Source: Mycobacterium sp. D16Q13 (GTDB taxonomy: Bacteria; Actinomycetota; Actinomycetes; Mycobacteriales; Mycobacteriaceae). From it: a DNA stretch of 64,000 nucleotides. This document shows, piece after piece, positions 8,636 to 17,318 of the stretch; the stretch's first letter is position 1, and each line of letters opens with the position of its first letter. Location: NCBI RefSeq assembly GCF_002013375.1, contig NZ_MAEW01000024.1, positions 21,164 through 85,163 of the forward strand. The letters are read 5' to 3'. Made by a program: the position numbers and the translations under genes. Under the pieces are notes generated by a model. The model was not told the origin of the DNA. It searched no databases and saw only the letters and a program-made list of their open reading frames with translations.

Positions 8636-9691
8636 CTATATGCGGTGAGTTCCGTCACGCACGGTGCCGACGAGATCCTCCACCAGATCCTCCAGGGTGA
8701 CCAGGCCCACTACGCTGCCGTCGGTGGTTGACATGAGTGCCAGATGACTGTTGCTACGACGCAATGTCGACAGCGCCTCCGGTAGCGGAACCGAACCGTG
8801 CAATCGCGGCAGGGGCCGAATGAACGCGGGGTCGATGGTCGCCTCCGGATCGTCCCCCATGGTCAAGACGTCCTTTATGTGCAGATAGCCGAGGTAATCC
8901 CCGTGGGGTCCAATGACTGGGAATCGTGAGTAACCAGTTTCGGCCACGACCCGCTCCACAGCGGTCACCGAAGGCGCCTGCGCCGAGCCCGATACGACGA
9001 TCGATCGAATCTGGTTAGCGGGCACCACCACGTCCGCGACCACACGGTGCTGGATCTGCAGCGCGCGCCGCAACCGGGTGTGTTCTTCCTCGTCAAGCAG
9101 CCCTTCGGACAGCGACTCCGCGATCATTTCCGAAAGTTCCACGGTGGATACCGTGACCTCAAGCTCGTCCTTCACCGGGACCTTGATGATCCGCAACGCG
9201 GTGTTGGCGCACCAGTTGTAGAAGGCGATCAGGGGCCGCGCCAGCCGGATGTAGACCAGGTAGGGCGGAATCAGAAGCATGGCGGCGGATTCTGGACCGG
9301 CGATGGCGATGTTCTTGGGCACCATTTCACCGAGCAGCACGTGTAACAGCACCACGATCGACAGCGAGATGACGAACGCGACGGTGTGCGTCACCGCCGA
9401 GGGGGTGCCCAACAGCCCGAAAGGACGTTCCAGAAGGTGCGCTACGGCGGGCTCCCCGATGCGGCCCAACAAGATTGAACAGATCGTGATGCCGAGCTGG
9501 GCGCCGGCGAGCATCAGAGACAGCTCCTGGCCGGCCATCATCACCGTCACCGCGCGCTTCTTGCCCGCCTCCGCCAGTGCCTCGAGCCGATCCCTGCGGG
9601 CGGAGATGAGGGCGAATTCGGCACCGACGAAAAACGCGTTCGCCAAAAGCAATGCGGCGGTGAGTAGTACGCCGAGTATGTCGCTACCCAT
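8636..9691 (-). CDS. CNNM/CBS-domain membrane protein (HlyC/CorC-type, Rv1841c-like)
   Basis: About 351 residues: an N-terminal DUF21/CNNM membrane domain (AALLLANAFFVGAEFALISARRDR, then two or three further helices) followed by a pair of CBS domains (about 210-345). CNNM-family proteins are implicated in magnesium or other divalent cation homeostasis; the C-terminal CorC transporter-associated domain of larger members is absent. ATG 9691 is preferred because GGGGGA lies 9 nt before it; ATG 9700 is also in frame but has that motif directly abutting. It overlaps the stop of the upstream paralogue by 8 nt, so the two are probably translated together. Confidence 0.82.
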   Translation of the reverse strand: MGSDILGVLLTAALLLANAFFVGAEFALISARRDRLEALAEAGKKRAVTVMMAGQELSLMLAGAQLGITICSILLGRIGEPAVAHLLERPFGLLGTPSAVTHTVAFVISLSIVVLLHVLLGEMVPKNIAIAGPESAAMLLIPPYLVYIRLARPLIAFYNWCANTALRIIKVPVKDELEVTVSTVELSEMIAESLSEGLLDEEEHTRLRRALQIQHRVVADVVVPANQIRSIVVSGSAQAPSVTAVERVVAETGYSRFPVIGPHGDYLGYLHIKDVLTMGDDPEATIDPAFIRPLPRLHGSVPLPEALSTLRRSNSHLALMSTTDGSVVGLVTLEDLVEDLVGTVRDGTHRI

Positions 9692-11045
9692 CGTGGTCAT
9701 TCCCCCGAGCGTCGGTGTCAGTCAGCTCGGTGAGCTCGATCTGGTCGATCCGTCGACCGTCCATGCCCGCGACCCGGGCCCGCCAGCGGGGCAGCTCAGC
9801 GAACGGATGGTCCGGCACCACCGCCGACAATTCGACGGTCTCGCCGACGGTCGGGATGTGACCGAGCTCCTGGAGTACCAGACCGCCGATCGTCTCGTAC
9901 TCTCCCTCGGGGGCCCGGTAACCGGTCGCCGCCGAGACCTCGTCGATGCGCAACAGACCCGACACCACCCAACCGCCCCCGGAGGACACCACATCGGGCG
10001 TTGCGTCATCGTGCTCGTCCCGGACATCGCCCACGATCTCCTCGATCATGTCCTCGACCGTCACCAGCCCGGCGGTGCCGCCGTACTCGTCGACCACCAA
10101 CGCGGTCTGCATGCCATTGGCCCGCACCTGCTCCATGACCGCGTCGCCGTCGAGAGTCGAGGGCACCACTGCGACCGGCCGGGCCAGACTCGCCAGCGTG
10201 GTCGTGGCACGGCGATCCCGCGGCACCTCGAAGATCTGCTTGACGTGAACGATGCCGATCGTCGCGTCAAGATCACCCTCGGTGATCGGAAACCGCGAGA
10301 AGCCCGTGTCGACGGCGATGGCGATCAGGTCGGCGACCGTGTCCGTCGCTTCCAGCGATTCGATCTCGGTGCGCGGGGTCATGAGTTCCTCGGCGGTGCG
10401 GCTCCCGAACCGCAGCGAACGGTCCACCAGCACCGCGGTGGTTTCGTCCAGCGCGCCGCTGCGGGCCGAGGTGCGCACCAGCGACCCCAGCTCCTGGGGC
10501 GAACGCGCTGACCGCAGCTCCTCGGCCGGCTCAATTCCCATGCGCCGCAGCACCCAGTTGGCGATGCCGTTCAAGGCGCGGATCGCGAAGGCGAACACCG
10601 CCGAGAACAGCACCATGGGCCCCGCGGTGGCGCGTGAGGTCGAGATAGGGCGCGCCAAAGCGAAGTTCTTGGGCACCAGCTCACCGAAGATCATCGATAT
10701 CGAGGTCGCGATGACGAGCGCCAGCGCCAGCGATATCGCGCTGCTGACCGTCGCTCCGGTGTATCCGATCGCCTGTGTGAGCAGGCGCGCAATCACCGGC
10801 TCGGCCAGATATCCGGTCACGAGTGTTGTGATGGTGATGCCGAGCTGGGCCCCCGACAGCTGGAAGGACAACGTGCTGTGCGCCCGTTTGACCATCCTGT
10901 CCCGGCTATCACCGGTCTTGGCACGCGCCTCGATGGAGCTGCGCTCCAACGCGGTCAGGGAGAACTCGGCGGCCACGAAGAGTGCCGTCCCCGCGGTCAG
11001 CGCGACGAACGCAAGCAAGCTCAGCCCGGTGAATAAGAGCGTCAC
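9684..11045 (-). CDS. CNNM/CBS-domain membrane protein with CorC-type C-terminal domain (Rv1842c-like)
   Basis: A 453-residue paralogue of the next gene. It has a DUF21 membrane domain (GTALFVAAEFSLTALERSSIEA...), a CBS pair (TVADLIAIAVDTGFSRFPITEGD; VVDEYGGTAGLVTVEDMIEEIVGDV) and a C-terminal CorC_HlyC domain (WVVSGLLRIDEVSAATGYRAPEGEYETIGG). The likely role is cation export or homeostasis. The GTG start at 11045 has AGGGG about 10 nt upstream. The two CNNM genes form a tandem pair, as they do in M. tuberculosis next to guaB1. Confidence 0.85.
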   Translation of the reverse strand: MTLLFTGLSLLAFVALTAGTALFVAAEFSLTALERSSIEARAKTGDSRDRMVKRAHSTLSFQLSGAQLGITITTLVTGYLAEPVIARLLTQAIGYTGATVSSAISLALALVIATSISMIFGELVPKNFALARPISTSRATAGPMVLFSAVFAFAIRALNGIANWVLRRMGIEPAEELRSARSPQELGSLVRTSARSGALDETTAVLVDRSLRFGSRTAEELMTPRTEIESLEATDTVADLIAIAVDTGFSRFPITEGDLDATIGIVHVKQIFEVPRDRRATTTLASLARPVAVVPSTLDGDAVMEQVRANGMQTALVVDEYGGTAGLVTVEDMIEEIVGDVRDEHDDATPDVVSSGGGWVVSGLLRIDEVSAATGYRAPEGEYETIGGLVLQELGHIPTVGETVELSAVVPDHPFAELPRWRARVAGMDGRRIDQIELTELTDTDARGNDHDG

Positions 11046-11150
11046 CGCTGGCTGGCCCCTTAGGTTGAGAGATCACACGGTGTGACCGTCGTGAGGCTCA
11101 TGGTAACGGTGCATGTGGCCAGCAGGTACTCAACCGTCGGGGGAGGACGG

Positions 11151-12587
11151 TCACCAACCTTCGGGAAGCGGGCGCCCCTCGGCGAATCCGGCAGCCGACT
11201 GGACGCCCAGAACCACTCGTTCGTGCAGCTCAGCCAGCGTGCGCGCACCGACATACGTGCAGGTGCTGCGCACGCCCGAGATGATGTGGTCGATGAGGTC
11301 CTCAACACCGGGCCGTTGCGGGTCCAACTCGATCTTCGAGGTGGAAATGCCCTCCTCAAAAAGGCTCTTGCGCGCCTGGTCGAAGGCGCTGTCACCGGCG
11401 GTGCGGGCGGCCACGGCACGCTTGGACGCCATCCCGAAGCTGTCCTTGTAGCGGCGGCCGCTGGGAGAAAGCTGCAGATCTCCGGGAGATTCGTGCGTGC
11501 CGGCGAACCAGGAACCGATCATCACGTTGGCAGCACCCGCCGCGAGCGCCAGGGCGACGTCTCGTGGATGCCGGACCCCACCGTCGGCCCACACGTGGGC
11601 ACCGAGTTCGCGTGCAGCCGCTGCACATTCGATGACGGCAGACAGCTGAGGGCGACCCACGCCGGTCATCATCCGGGTGGTGCACATGGCGCCCGGGCCC
11701 ACGCCCACCTTCACGATGTCCGCACCGGCCCCGATCAGATCCCGGGTGCCCTGCGCCGACACCACATTGCCCGCGGCGATGGGCACACCCAGCGACAGCT
11801 CCGCGACCGATCCCAGCACCTCGATCATCTTCTGCTGGTGTCCGTGCGCGGTGTCGATGACCAGGAGATCCACGCCGGCCTGCGCCAAGGCCGTTGCCTT
11901 GGCGCGGACATCGCCGTTGATACCGACCGCACCGGCGATACGCAGGCGTCCGCTCGCATCCACAGCTGGTGTGTACAAGCCGGCCCGGATCGCCCCGGTA
12001 CGGGTGAGGATCCCCGCCAAGGTTCCGTCCGGGCGCGTCACAACCGCCACCGGCACATGCGCCTCGGCCAGGCGATCGAAGATCGCCCGCGGATCGGTCC
12101 CCGTGGGCACCGCGACAAAGTCGGTGGTCGCGATGTCGTGCACGCGGGTGAACCGGTCGATGCCAGTACAGGCGGCCTCGGTGACCAGCCCCCGTGGCTT
12201 ACCGTCCTCCAGCACCACCGCGGCCCCGTGCGAGCGCTTGTGGATCAAGGCCACCGCCTCGCCCGCCGAGTCATCAGGCGCCAGGGTCACCGGCGTGTCG
12301 TAGATCAGATCGCGACTCTTGATGAACTCGACCGTCTGCGCGACCGCCTGCACCGGAAGATCCTGGGGCAGCACGGTGATTCCGCCACGGCGTGCGACGG
12401 TCTCGGCCATCCGTCGCCCCGCCACCGCCGTCATGTTGGCGACCACGATCGGGATCGTGGTGCCGGTGCCGTCCGCGGTAGTCAGGTCGACATCGAACCG
12501 CGAGATGACATCCGAGTGGTTCGGTACCACGAAGACATCGTCGTAGGTGAGGTCGTACGGTGGCCGCTGCCCGTCTAGAAACTGCAC
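11151..12587 (-). CDS. guaB1: GuaB1 family protein (IMP dehydrogenase-related, GMP reductase type)
   Basis: A 478-residue IMPDH/GMPR-family TIM barrel with two CBS domains inserted at about residues 95-205. The active-site loop GVGPGAMCTTRMMTGVG contains the catalytic cysteine, and DTAHGHQQKMIEVL and GNVVSAQGTRDL are typical barrel strands. Mycobacterial GuaB1 is annotated as an IMP dehydrogenase, but the M. smegmatis orthologue has been reported to be a GMP reductase, converting GMP to IMP under control of its CBS domains. The GTG start at 12587 is preceded by AAGGAAAG. It lies 48 bp after gnd1 on the same strand. Confidence 0.9.
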   Translation of the reverse strand: MQFLDGQRPPYDLTYDDVFVVPNHSDVISRFDVDLTTADGTGTTIPIVVANMTAVAGRRMAETVARRGGITVLPQDLPVQAVAQTVEFIKSRDLIYDTPVTLAPDDSAGEAVALIHKRSHGAAVVLEDGKPRGLVTEAACTGIDRFTRVHDIATTDFVAVPTGTDPRAIFDRLAEAHVPVAVVTRPDGTLAGILTRTGAIRAGLYTPAVDASGRLRIAGAVGINGDVRAKATALAQAGVDLLVIDTAHGHQQKMIEVLGSVAELSLGVPIAAGNVVSAQGTRDLIGAGADIVKVGVGPGAMCTTRMMTGVGRPQLSAVIECAAAARELGAHVWADGGVRHPRDVALALAAGAANVMIGSWFAGTHESPGDLQLSPSGRRYKDSFGMASKRAVAARTAGDSAFDQARKSLFEEGISTSKIELDPQRPGVEDLIDHIISGVRSTCTYVGARTLAELHERVVLGVQSAAGFAEGRPLPEGW

Positions 12588-12635
12588 AGTATCGCTTTCC
12601 TTATGCGTCCCGAGATGCCTCCCGAGGCGTCCGGT

Positions 12636-14090
12636 TTACGCCTCTACCTCGCTACGGTCGCCGCTCCAGAGGGTGTGGAACTTGCCGGGGGAGTCCACGC
12701 GCTCATAGGTGTGCGCACCGAAGAAGTCTCGCTGTGCCTGAGTGAGGGCAGCGGGCAGGCGATCGGTGCGCAAACCGTCGTAGTACGACAGCGACGAGGC
12801 GAAGCCCGGGACCGGAATGCCCAGCTGCGTCGCCGTCACCACGACGCGACGCCAGCTGTCGATGCCGTTTTCGACGGCGGCGCGGAAGTACGGGGCGGCG
12901 ATCAGCGTGGCCAGGTCAGGCTCGTCGGCAAAAGCGTCCTTGACGCGATTGAGGAACTGGGCGCGGATGATGCAGCCACCCCGCCAAATGGTGGCCAGGT
13001 CACCCGGCTTGACGTTCCAGCCGTACTCGGCGCTCCCCGCGGCGATCTGGTTGAAGCCCTGCGCGTACGCCACGATCTTGGATGCGTACAGCGCCTGTCG
13101 CACATCATCGACAAATTGCTTTGCATCGCTTGGCTTCTCGCCCAGCGATCCGGAGGTGAAACCGGCCGCGGCGGCACGCTGGGGGCGTGATCCGGACAGG
13201 GCACGGGCGAAGACCGCCTCGGCGATTCCGGTGACCGGTACGCCGAGGTCCAGGGCGGACTTTACGGTCCAGCGACCGGTGCCCTTCTGCTCGGCGGCGT
13301 CAACGATGACGTCGACCAAGGGCCGTCCTGTCTTGGCATCGGTGTGGGCCAGCACATCGGCGGTGATCTCGATGAGATAGCTCTCCAGCTCACCGCTGTT
13401 CCACTCGGTGAAGACCTCGGCGATATCGGGTGCCGACATACCCAGCGCATCGCGCAGCAGTTGGTAGGCCTCGCCGATCAGCTGCATATCGGAGTACTCG
13501 ATGCCGTTGTGCACCATTTTCACGAAGTGCCCCGACCCGTCCGGGCCGATATGTGTGCAACAGGGCGTGCCATCGACGTGTGCCGCAATGGATTCCAGCA
13601 GCGGACCCAGCGCCTTGTAGGACTCGACGGGGCCGCCGGGCATGATCGAGGGGCCATTCAGCGCGCCCTCCTCACCACCGGAAATTCCCGCGCCGACAAA
13701 GTGCAGCCCCCGTGCGGCCAGCGCAGCCTCACGGCGAATGGTGTCGGTGTACAGGGCGTTACCGCCGTCGATGATGATGTCGCCGGGCTCCATCGCGGAT
13801 GCGAGCTCTTCGACAACGGCATCGGTGGGATCACCGGCCTTCACCATGATCAAAACGCGGCGCGGGCGCTCGAGGGCCGCGACGAACTCCTCGACCGTCT
13901 CGCTGCGAATGAAGTTTCCCTCAGACCCGTGATCGGCCAACAGCGCGTCGGTCTTCGCGACCGATCGGTTATGCAGGGCGACGGTGTATCCGTTCCGTGC
14001 GAAGTTCCGCGCGATATTCGATCCCATGACGGCCAGCCCCGTCACGCCGATCTGAGCTTTTCCCTGCGCCGAGCCGTCTGCAGCCGTCAC
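12636..14090 (-). CDS. gnd1: 6-phosphogluconate dehydrogenase, decarboxylating
   Basis: A 484-residue enzyme of the oxidative pentose phosphate pathway (6-phosphogluconate to ribulose-5-phosphate, with NADPH). The Rossmann start IGVTGLAVMGSNIARNFARNGY, the substrate motif GAGISGGEEGALNGPSIMPGG and the lysine-containing HFVKMVHNGIEYSDMQLI are all present. The frame opens at 14129; GTG 14090 is chosen because AAAGGA lies 7-8 nt upstream and the length then equals the M. tuberculosis protein. It is co-directional with guaB1. Confidence 0.95.
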   Translation of the reverse strand: MTAADGSAQGKAQIGVTGLAVMGSNIARNFARNGYTVALHNRSVAKTDALLADHGSEGNFIRSETVEEFVAALERPRRVLIMVKAGDPTDAVVEELASAMEPGDIIIDGGNALYTDTIRREAALAARGLHFVGAGISGGEEGALNGPSIMPGGPVESYKALGPLLESIAAHVDGTPCCTHIGPDGSGHFVKMVHNGIEYSDMQLIGEAYQLLRDALGMSAPDIAEVFTEWNSGELESYLIEITADVLAHTDAKTGRPLVDVIVDAAEQKGTGRWTVKSALDLGVPVTGIAEAVFARALSGSRPQRAAAAGFTSGSLGEKPSDAKQFVDDVRQALYASKIVAYAQGFNQIAAGSAEYGWNVKPGDLATIWRGGCIIRAQFLNRVKDAFADEPDLATLIAAPYFRAAVENGIDSWRRVVVTATQLGIPVPGFASSLSYYDGLRTDRLPAALTQAQRDFFGAHTYERVDSPGKFHTLWSGDRSEVEA

Positions 14091-14205
14091 CAGCACATCC
14101 TTTCGTTGTTGCGCACCAAAGCCGTTCACTCGTCGCGCAAGCGGCTCATTGCCGATTCTCGCGCAGTCACTCTCGACCCGCGAGCGCGGGTCACCTACTC
14201 ACGGG

Positions 14206-15171
14206 TTAACTGCTGAACAAGCGCTGAAGTTCGGTGAACCATGGGATGACCACAGCCAACGTCGGCACCACCAGTATGGCCGCAGCGGCCGCATAAGCGC
14301 CGCACGACAGGACCAGGCTGTTCCCGCTCCCGCCCAAGCGCCGGACCCGGATCAGGGTGGTGGGGCCACCGGCCGCCATCGCACCGACCGGTGTCGGGCC
14401 ACCCGCGCACGCGACGAGTGCGCGGGCCAGGGGAGTAGGGCCGGCCGTCCGGACCGCGGCATCGTCGGCGAGCAACTCGACGAGCAGTTTGACCGCGTCG
14501 AGCGCGTTTTTGCTGCGCACGATGACCGGGAACGCGTCGTGGACGGCGGTGAAAGCCTCTAACACGAGGTCATGGCGCGCGCGCAGATGGGCGCGCTCGT
14601 GCGCGACGATCGCGGTCACCTCATTGTGTCCCAGTGTGCTCAGCGTGCCCTCGCTGACGACCACGCGGCTCCGCACACCTGGCAAGCAGTAGGCCAGGGG
14701 TTCATCGACTTCCAGCACCCGCAGATCGTGGTCACGCCGGCGATGGATGTCGTAGCCCCCGCGCCAGTTCTCGCAGTACCGCTTGTGATCCAGCAGGTCG
14801 ACGACCGCCCGGTGATGGGCGCGGCGGCGGCGGGTACGTACACCCACCCGGATCACCGACACCATGAGCCGGATGCCGATGAGGATCGTGATCGCGAACA
14901 CCGTGACGTAGAGCAGCCACAAACCCCAACCGAGGCGGTCGATTTCACCGGTGATCGTGGCGGTGGGGTGGCCGTCCGGCCCCGGCACGAGAAGTCTGCT
15001 CGCGATCGCAAGCCCGGAACTGAACGCGGAAAGAACGGCGGCCGCGGCAATGGCCTGCCACAGAACCATCGCCGCACGTGGCGCGCGGTATGGCCAGCGC
15101 GCACGCGCGAGCAACGCCGGTACGGGACCGGTCAGCAGCAGCGCGAGAATCGCGAACGCCAGGGCGGACAC
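14206..15171 (-). CDS. BlaR1-like M56 family membrane metallopeptidase
   Basis: A 321-residue integral membrane peptidase with about four transmembrane helices and the zinc motif HERAH (in AIVAHERAHLRARHDLVLEAF, near residue 190). It corresponds to Rv1845c. Unlike staphylococcal BlaR1 it has no C-terminal penicillin-binding sensor domain, so the trigger is presumably sensed in another way or by another protein. It follows blaI with a 14-bp gap and probably inactivates that repressor. Confidence 0.88.
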   Translation of the reverse strand: MSALAFAILALLLTGPVPALLARARWPYRAPRAAMVLWQAIAAAAVLSAFSSGLAIASRLLVPGPDGHPTATITGEIDRLGWGLWLLYVTVFAITILIGIRLMVSVIRVGVRTRRRRAHHRAVVDLLDHKRYCENWRGGYDIHRRRDHDLRVLEVDEPLAYCLPGVRSRVVVSEGTLSTLGHNEVTAIVAHERAHLRARHDLVLEAFTAVHDAFPVIVRSKNALDAVKLLVELLADDAAVRTAGPTPLARALVACAGGPTPVGAMAAGGPTTLIRVRRLGGSGNSLVLSCGAYAAAAAILVVPTLAVVIPWFTELQRLFSS

Positions 15172-15185
15172 ATACCTAGTGTCCC

Positions 15186-15593
15186 TTACTCGGTGGGGCG
15201 ACCGCCAGCAGATGGATCTTTGGCTTCGAGCTCGGCCAGGGCACGGCGCAGTGCATCGGCCTCATCAGGGCCAACACGCTCCACGAAATGCACCAAGGCG
15301 GCCTCGCGGGCACCCGAGTTGTTGGCCTGCGCCAACGCGTCCACCATCAGGCCCGCGACAAGCTCGTCGCGGCCGTGCACGGGTGCGTAGCGGTGCGCGC
15401 GATCATCGCGGTGCTGCACCACCAGATCTTTCTTGGCGAGACGTTGCAACACGGTCATCACGGTCGTATAGGCGAGGTCACGCCGCGTCGACAATGCCTC
15501 ATGGACCTGGCGGACAGTCTGGGGCTCGGGAGAGGACCACAGATGGTCCATCACCGCGCGTTCAAGTTCGCCCAGGCGTGCCATTCCGAACAT
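15186..15593 (-). CDS. blaI: BlaI-family transcriptional repressor
   Basis: A 135-residue winged-helix repressor of the BlaI/MecI family, with LGELERAVMDHLWSSPEPQTVRQVHEAL, the recognition region AYTTVMTVLQRLAKKDLV and a C-terminal dimerisation region. The M. tuberculosis orthologue Rv1846c represses blaC and a small regulon that, as I recall, includes energy-metabolism genes. ATG 15593 has GGAGG 10 nt upstream; ATG 15584 is an alternative. A dyad at 15620-15638 just upstream should be its own operator. Cotranscribed with the M56 peptidase. Confidence 0.93.
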   Translation of the reverse strand: MFGMARLGELERAVMDHLWSSPEPQTVRQVHEALSTRRDLAYTTVMTVLQRLAKKDLVVQHRDDRAHRYAPVHGRDELVAGLMVDALAQANNSGAREAALVHFVERVGPDEADALRRALAELEAKDPSAGGRPTE

Positions 15594-15619
15594 TCTACGT
15601 TCACCTCCGACGCAATGCC

Positions 15620-15638
15620 GTACTACATCCAGTCGTAC
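15620..15638. promoter_or_regulatory. Putative BlaI operator (autoregulatory)
   Basis: On the top strand TACTAC (15621-15626), a 5-nt spacer ATCCA and GTCGTA (15632-15637) form a 17-bp dyad, extended by a flanking G/C pair, with one mismatch. Read in the direction of blaI it is TACGAC-N5-GTAGTA, 28 bp before the start codon. The same half-sites and the same spacing recur twice upstream of the orphan qcrB at 62951. Confidence 0.65.
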
Positions 15639-15789
15639 TTCTTCTGACAGCCAACGATCCATAGCTCGGTCTTTGTTCCAGCGCTCGATTCGGTCTCACC
15701 ATGTGGGCCAAATCCGTCAACACGGCCCGATGATCAGGAGCTTCGGTGAGAGCAGTCACAACACCCGCACCTGGCGATGTCATCCTACA

Positions 15790-15808
15790 TGTGGTTAGGC
15801 TTACCTAT
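15790..15808. promoter_or_regulatory. Iron box (IdeR/DtxR operator)
   Basis: The 19-mer TGTGGTTAGGCTTACCTAT matches the mycobacterial IdeR consensus TWAGGTWAGSCTWACCTWA at 16 of 19 positions, with an intact core GGTTAGGCTTACCTA. It lies 30 bp before the GTG start of the FhuF-like gene, where bound IdeR would block transcription in iron-replete cells. Confidence 0.8.
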
Positions 15809-15837
15809 CTTGTCTACGTGAAGGGAGGCTGCCAACT

Positions 15838-16596
15838 GTGACACTGGCCATCGATCGATGCTCTTCGACCAGGAGTCTCATCGCCGACGATCCGCTGATC
15901 GCCGGGATGTCCATCCGCCAATCACTGCCGCTGCACGAATCGAGCAGTCGGCTTCGCGAGCTGTATCCGGAATGCCCGCGGGCCTACGGCGTCGCCGTCA
16001 TGTCTGATGTCGGCCGTCGTCGATGGTGGCCGCTGGCGCGCGCCTTGAACACCGACCGGCTTGAGCGGATGTACGCCCGCGCCATTGAGGAGACCGGCAG
16101 CGATTCCGTCGCCGTCCACCAGCTCGCGGACGCTCTCGTCCACACCGTGGTCGGCCGATTGGTCGCCCTGGTCGTGCTGGAGGGCCGCGCCTGGGATCCG
16201 GGCCTGGGGAACCTGTGGGTCTACTTCGATTCCGAGGGCTGCATCGATTGGGCGGGGGTCGTGGACCCGACGCTGCGCGTATTGCCCGACGACCCGGACC
16301 GCGACCGCGGACAGGTCGTAGTCTTCCCCAGCGAGGAAGCACTCGCCGCGTGGACGGCACACCGATGCCATCGCGCACTCGCGCCCTTGTTTACGCGACT
16401 GTCGCAGATCAGCTCCGGGACAATGGAAATCGGGCAGATGTGGCAGCTGGTCGGCTCGACAGTGGTGGGGGCGGCGACGCACGTTCCGCTGCTCGCGCGC
16501 TCCAGCGAGACCGATGGAATGCGGCGCGGACAGGCGATCCTCGACCGCTTCATGACACTCGGATTGCCGGTTCGCCACAAAGCGCTTGCAATTTAG
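15838..16596 (+). CDS. Iron-regulated FhuF-like protein (putative siderophore-iron reductase)
   Basis: A 252-residue protein of uncertain function. The C-terminal half (RALAPLFTRLSQISSGTMEIGQMWQLVGSTVVGAATHV) resembles the FhuF-type region that precedes the iron-sulphur motif in ferric siderophore reductases, and the gene has a strong IdeR box. However, the C-terminal CC-x10-C-x2-C motif of FhuF is absent, so reductase activity through a 2Fe-2S cluster is doubtful; it could be a siderophore-handling relative. The GTG start at 15838 has AGGGAGG 9 nt upstream. It is not part of the M. tuberculosis blaI-ureA block, so it is an insertion here. Confidence 0.55.
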   Translation: MTLAIDRCSSTRSLIADDPLIAGMSIRQSLPLHESSSRLRELYPECPRAYGVAVMSDVGRRRWWPLARALNTDRLERMYARAIEETGSDSVAVHQLADALVHTVVGRLVALVVLEGRAWDPGLGNLWVYFDSEGCIDWAGVVDPTLRVLPDDPDRDRGQVVVFPSEEALAAWTAHRCHRALAPLFTRLSQISSGTMEIGQMWQLVGSTVVGAATHVPLLARSSETDGMRRGQAILDRFMTLGLPVRHKALAI

Positions 16597-16703
16597 GGCA
16601 GCCTTGCCTATCCTTGGAACCGTCGAACGCGCTACAGCGCGACCAGACACCCGGACCGCGCCGGAGTCCTGAGGGCTGCAGAGACCCCCGGTCCACTCGA
16701 AGG

Positions 16704-16737
16704 AAGTGCCCCACCTGCTTCGGCAGGTGGGGCACTT
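16704..16737 (+). terminator. Intrinsic terminator after the FhuF-like gene
   Basis: A perfect 15-bp stem (AAGTGCCCCACCTGC and its complement) closed by a TTCG tetraloop and followed by CTTCGTT. It is one of the clearest intrinsic terminators in the window and isolates the iron-regulated gene from the thioesterase downstream. Confidence 0.88.
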
Positions 16738-16773
16738 CTTCGTTAGCGGAGGCCGCACTGATATGAACATCGA

Positions 16774-17184
16774 ATGCCTGACACGCCGGAGCACCTCAGC
16801 AAGATGCCCACCGCGCCCTTCGACAAGCTCGTGGGGCTCGAATACACCTCGCTGACACCCGAGGGAGTGTCCGCCAGCCTGACGATCACCGAAAACCTGT
16901 TGCAACCCAACGGGATCGTGCACGGGGGCGTGTACTGCTCGGTGGTCGAGAGCGTGGCGAGCGTCTCGGGGTACATCTGGCGCGCCAACGTGTTGGGGGA
17001 GGAGAGCGCGGTGGTCGGCGTCAACAACAACACCGACTTCCTGCGCGCCATCTCATCGGGCACACTCACCGCCACATCCACGCCGATACACCGAGGCCGT
17101 CGTCAGCAGCTGTGGCTTGTCACCATCACCGACGACGGGGACCGGACAATCGCACGCGGGCAGGTTCGCCTACAGAACTTGTGA
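16774..17184 (+). CDS. PaaI-type hot-dog thioesterase (Rv1847-like)
   Basis: A 136-residue single hot-dog domain protein. PNGIVHGGVYCSVVESVAS is the 4HBT family helix with the HGG motif, and NNNTDFLRAISSGTL is the following strand region. Such proteins hydrolyse acyl-CoA thioesters; the substrate is not predictable. It corresponds to Rv1847, which separates blaI from the urease genes in M. tuberculosis; here an iron-regulated gene and four lipoprotein genes have been added around it. Confidence 0.85.
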   Translation: MPDTPEHLSKMPTAPFDKLVGLEYTSLTPEGVSASLTITENLLQPNGIVHGGVYCSVVESVASVSGYIWRANVLGEESAVVGVNNNTDFLRAISSGTLTATSTPIHRGRRQQLWLVTITDDGDRTIARGQVRLQNL

Positions 17185-17186
17185 GA

Positions 17187-17222
17187 CTCGGGTGGGCGCG
17201 ACCCCCCGCGCGCCCACCCGAG
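17187..17222. terminator. Bidirectional terminator hairpin
   Basis: CTCGGGTGGGCGCG (17187-17200) pairs perfectly with 17209-17222 around an 8-nt loop, directly after the thioesterase stop. It faces the convergent lipoprotein gene ending at 17319, so it can serve both strands. Confidence 0.75.
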
Positions 17223-17318
17223 CTCATCTCGAGAGATGTCGGCCGGCCCCCCGATGGTCGGGCCGCCATCCTCGTCCCCCCGCCCGGATCCAGTCCCCAC
17301 TGGGATCCAGGTGGCTTG

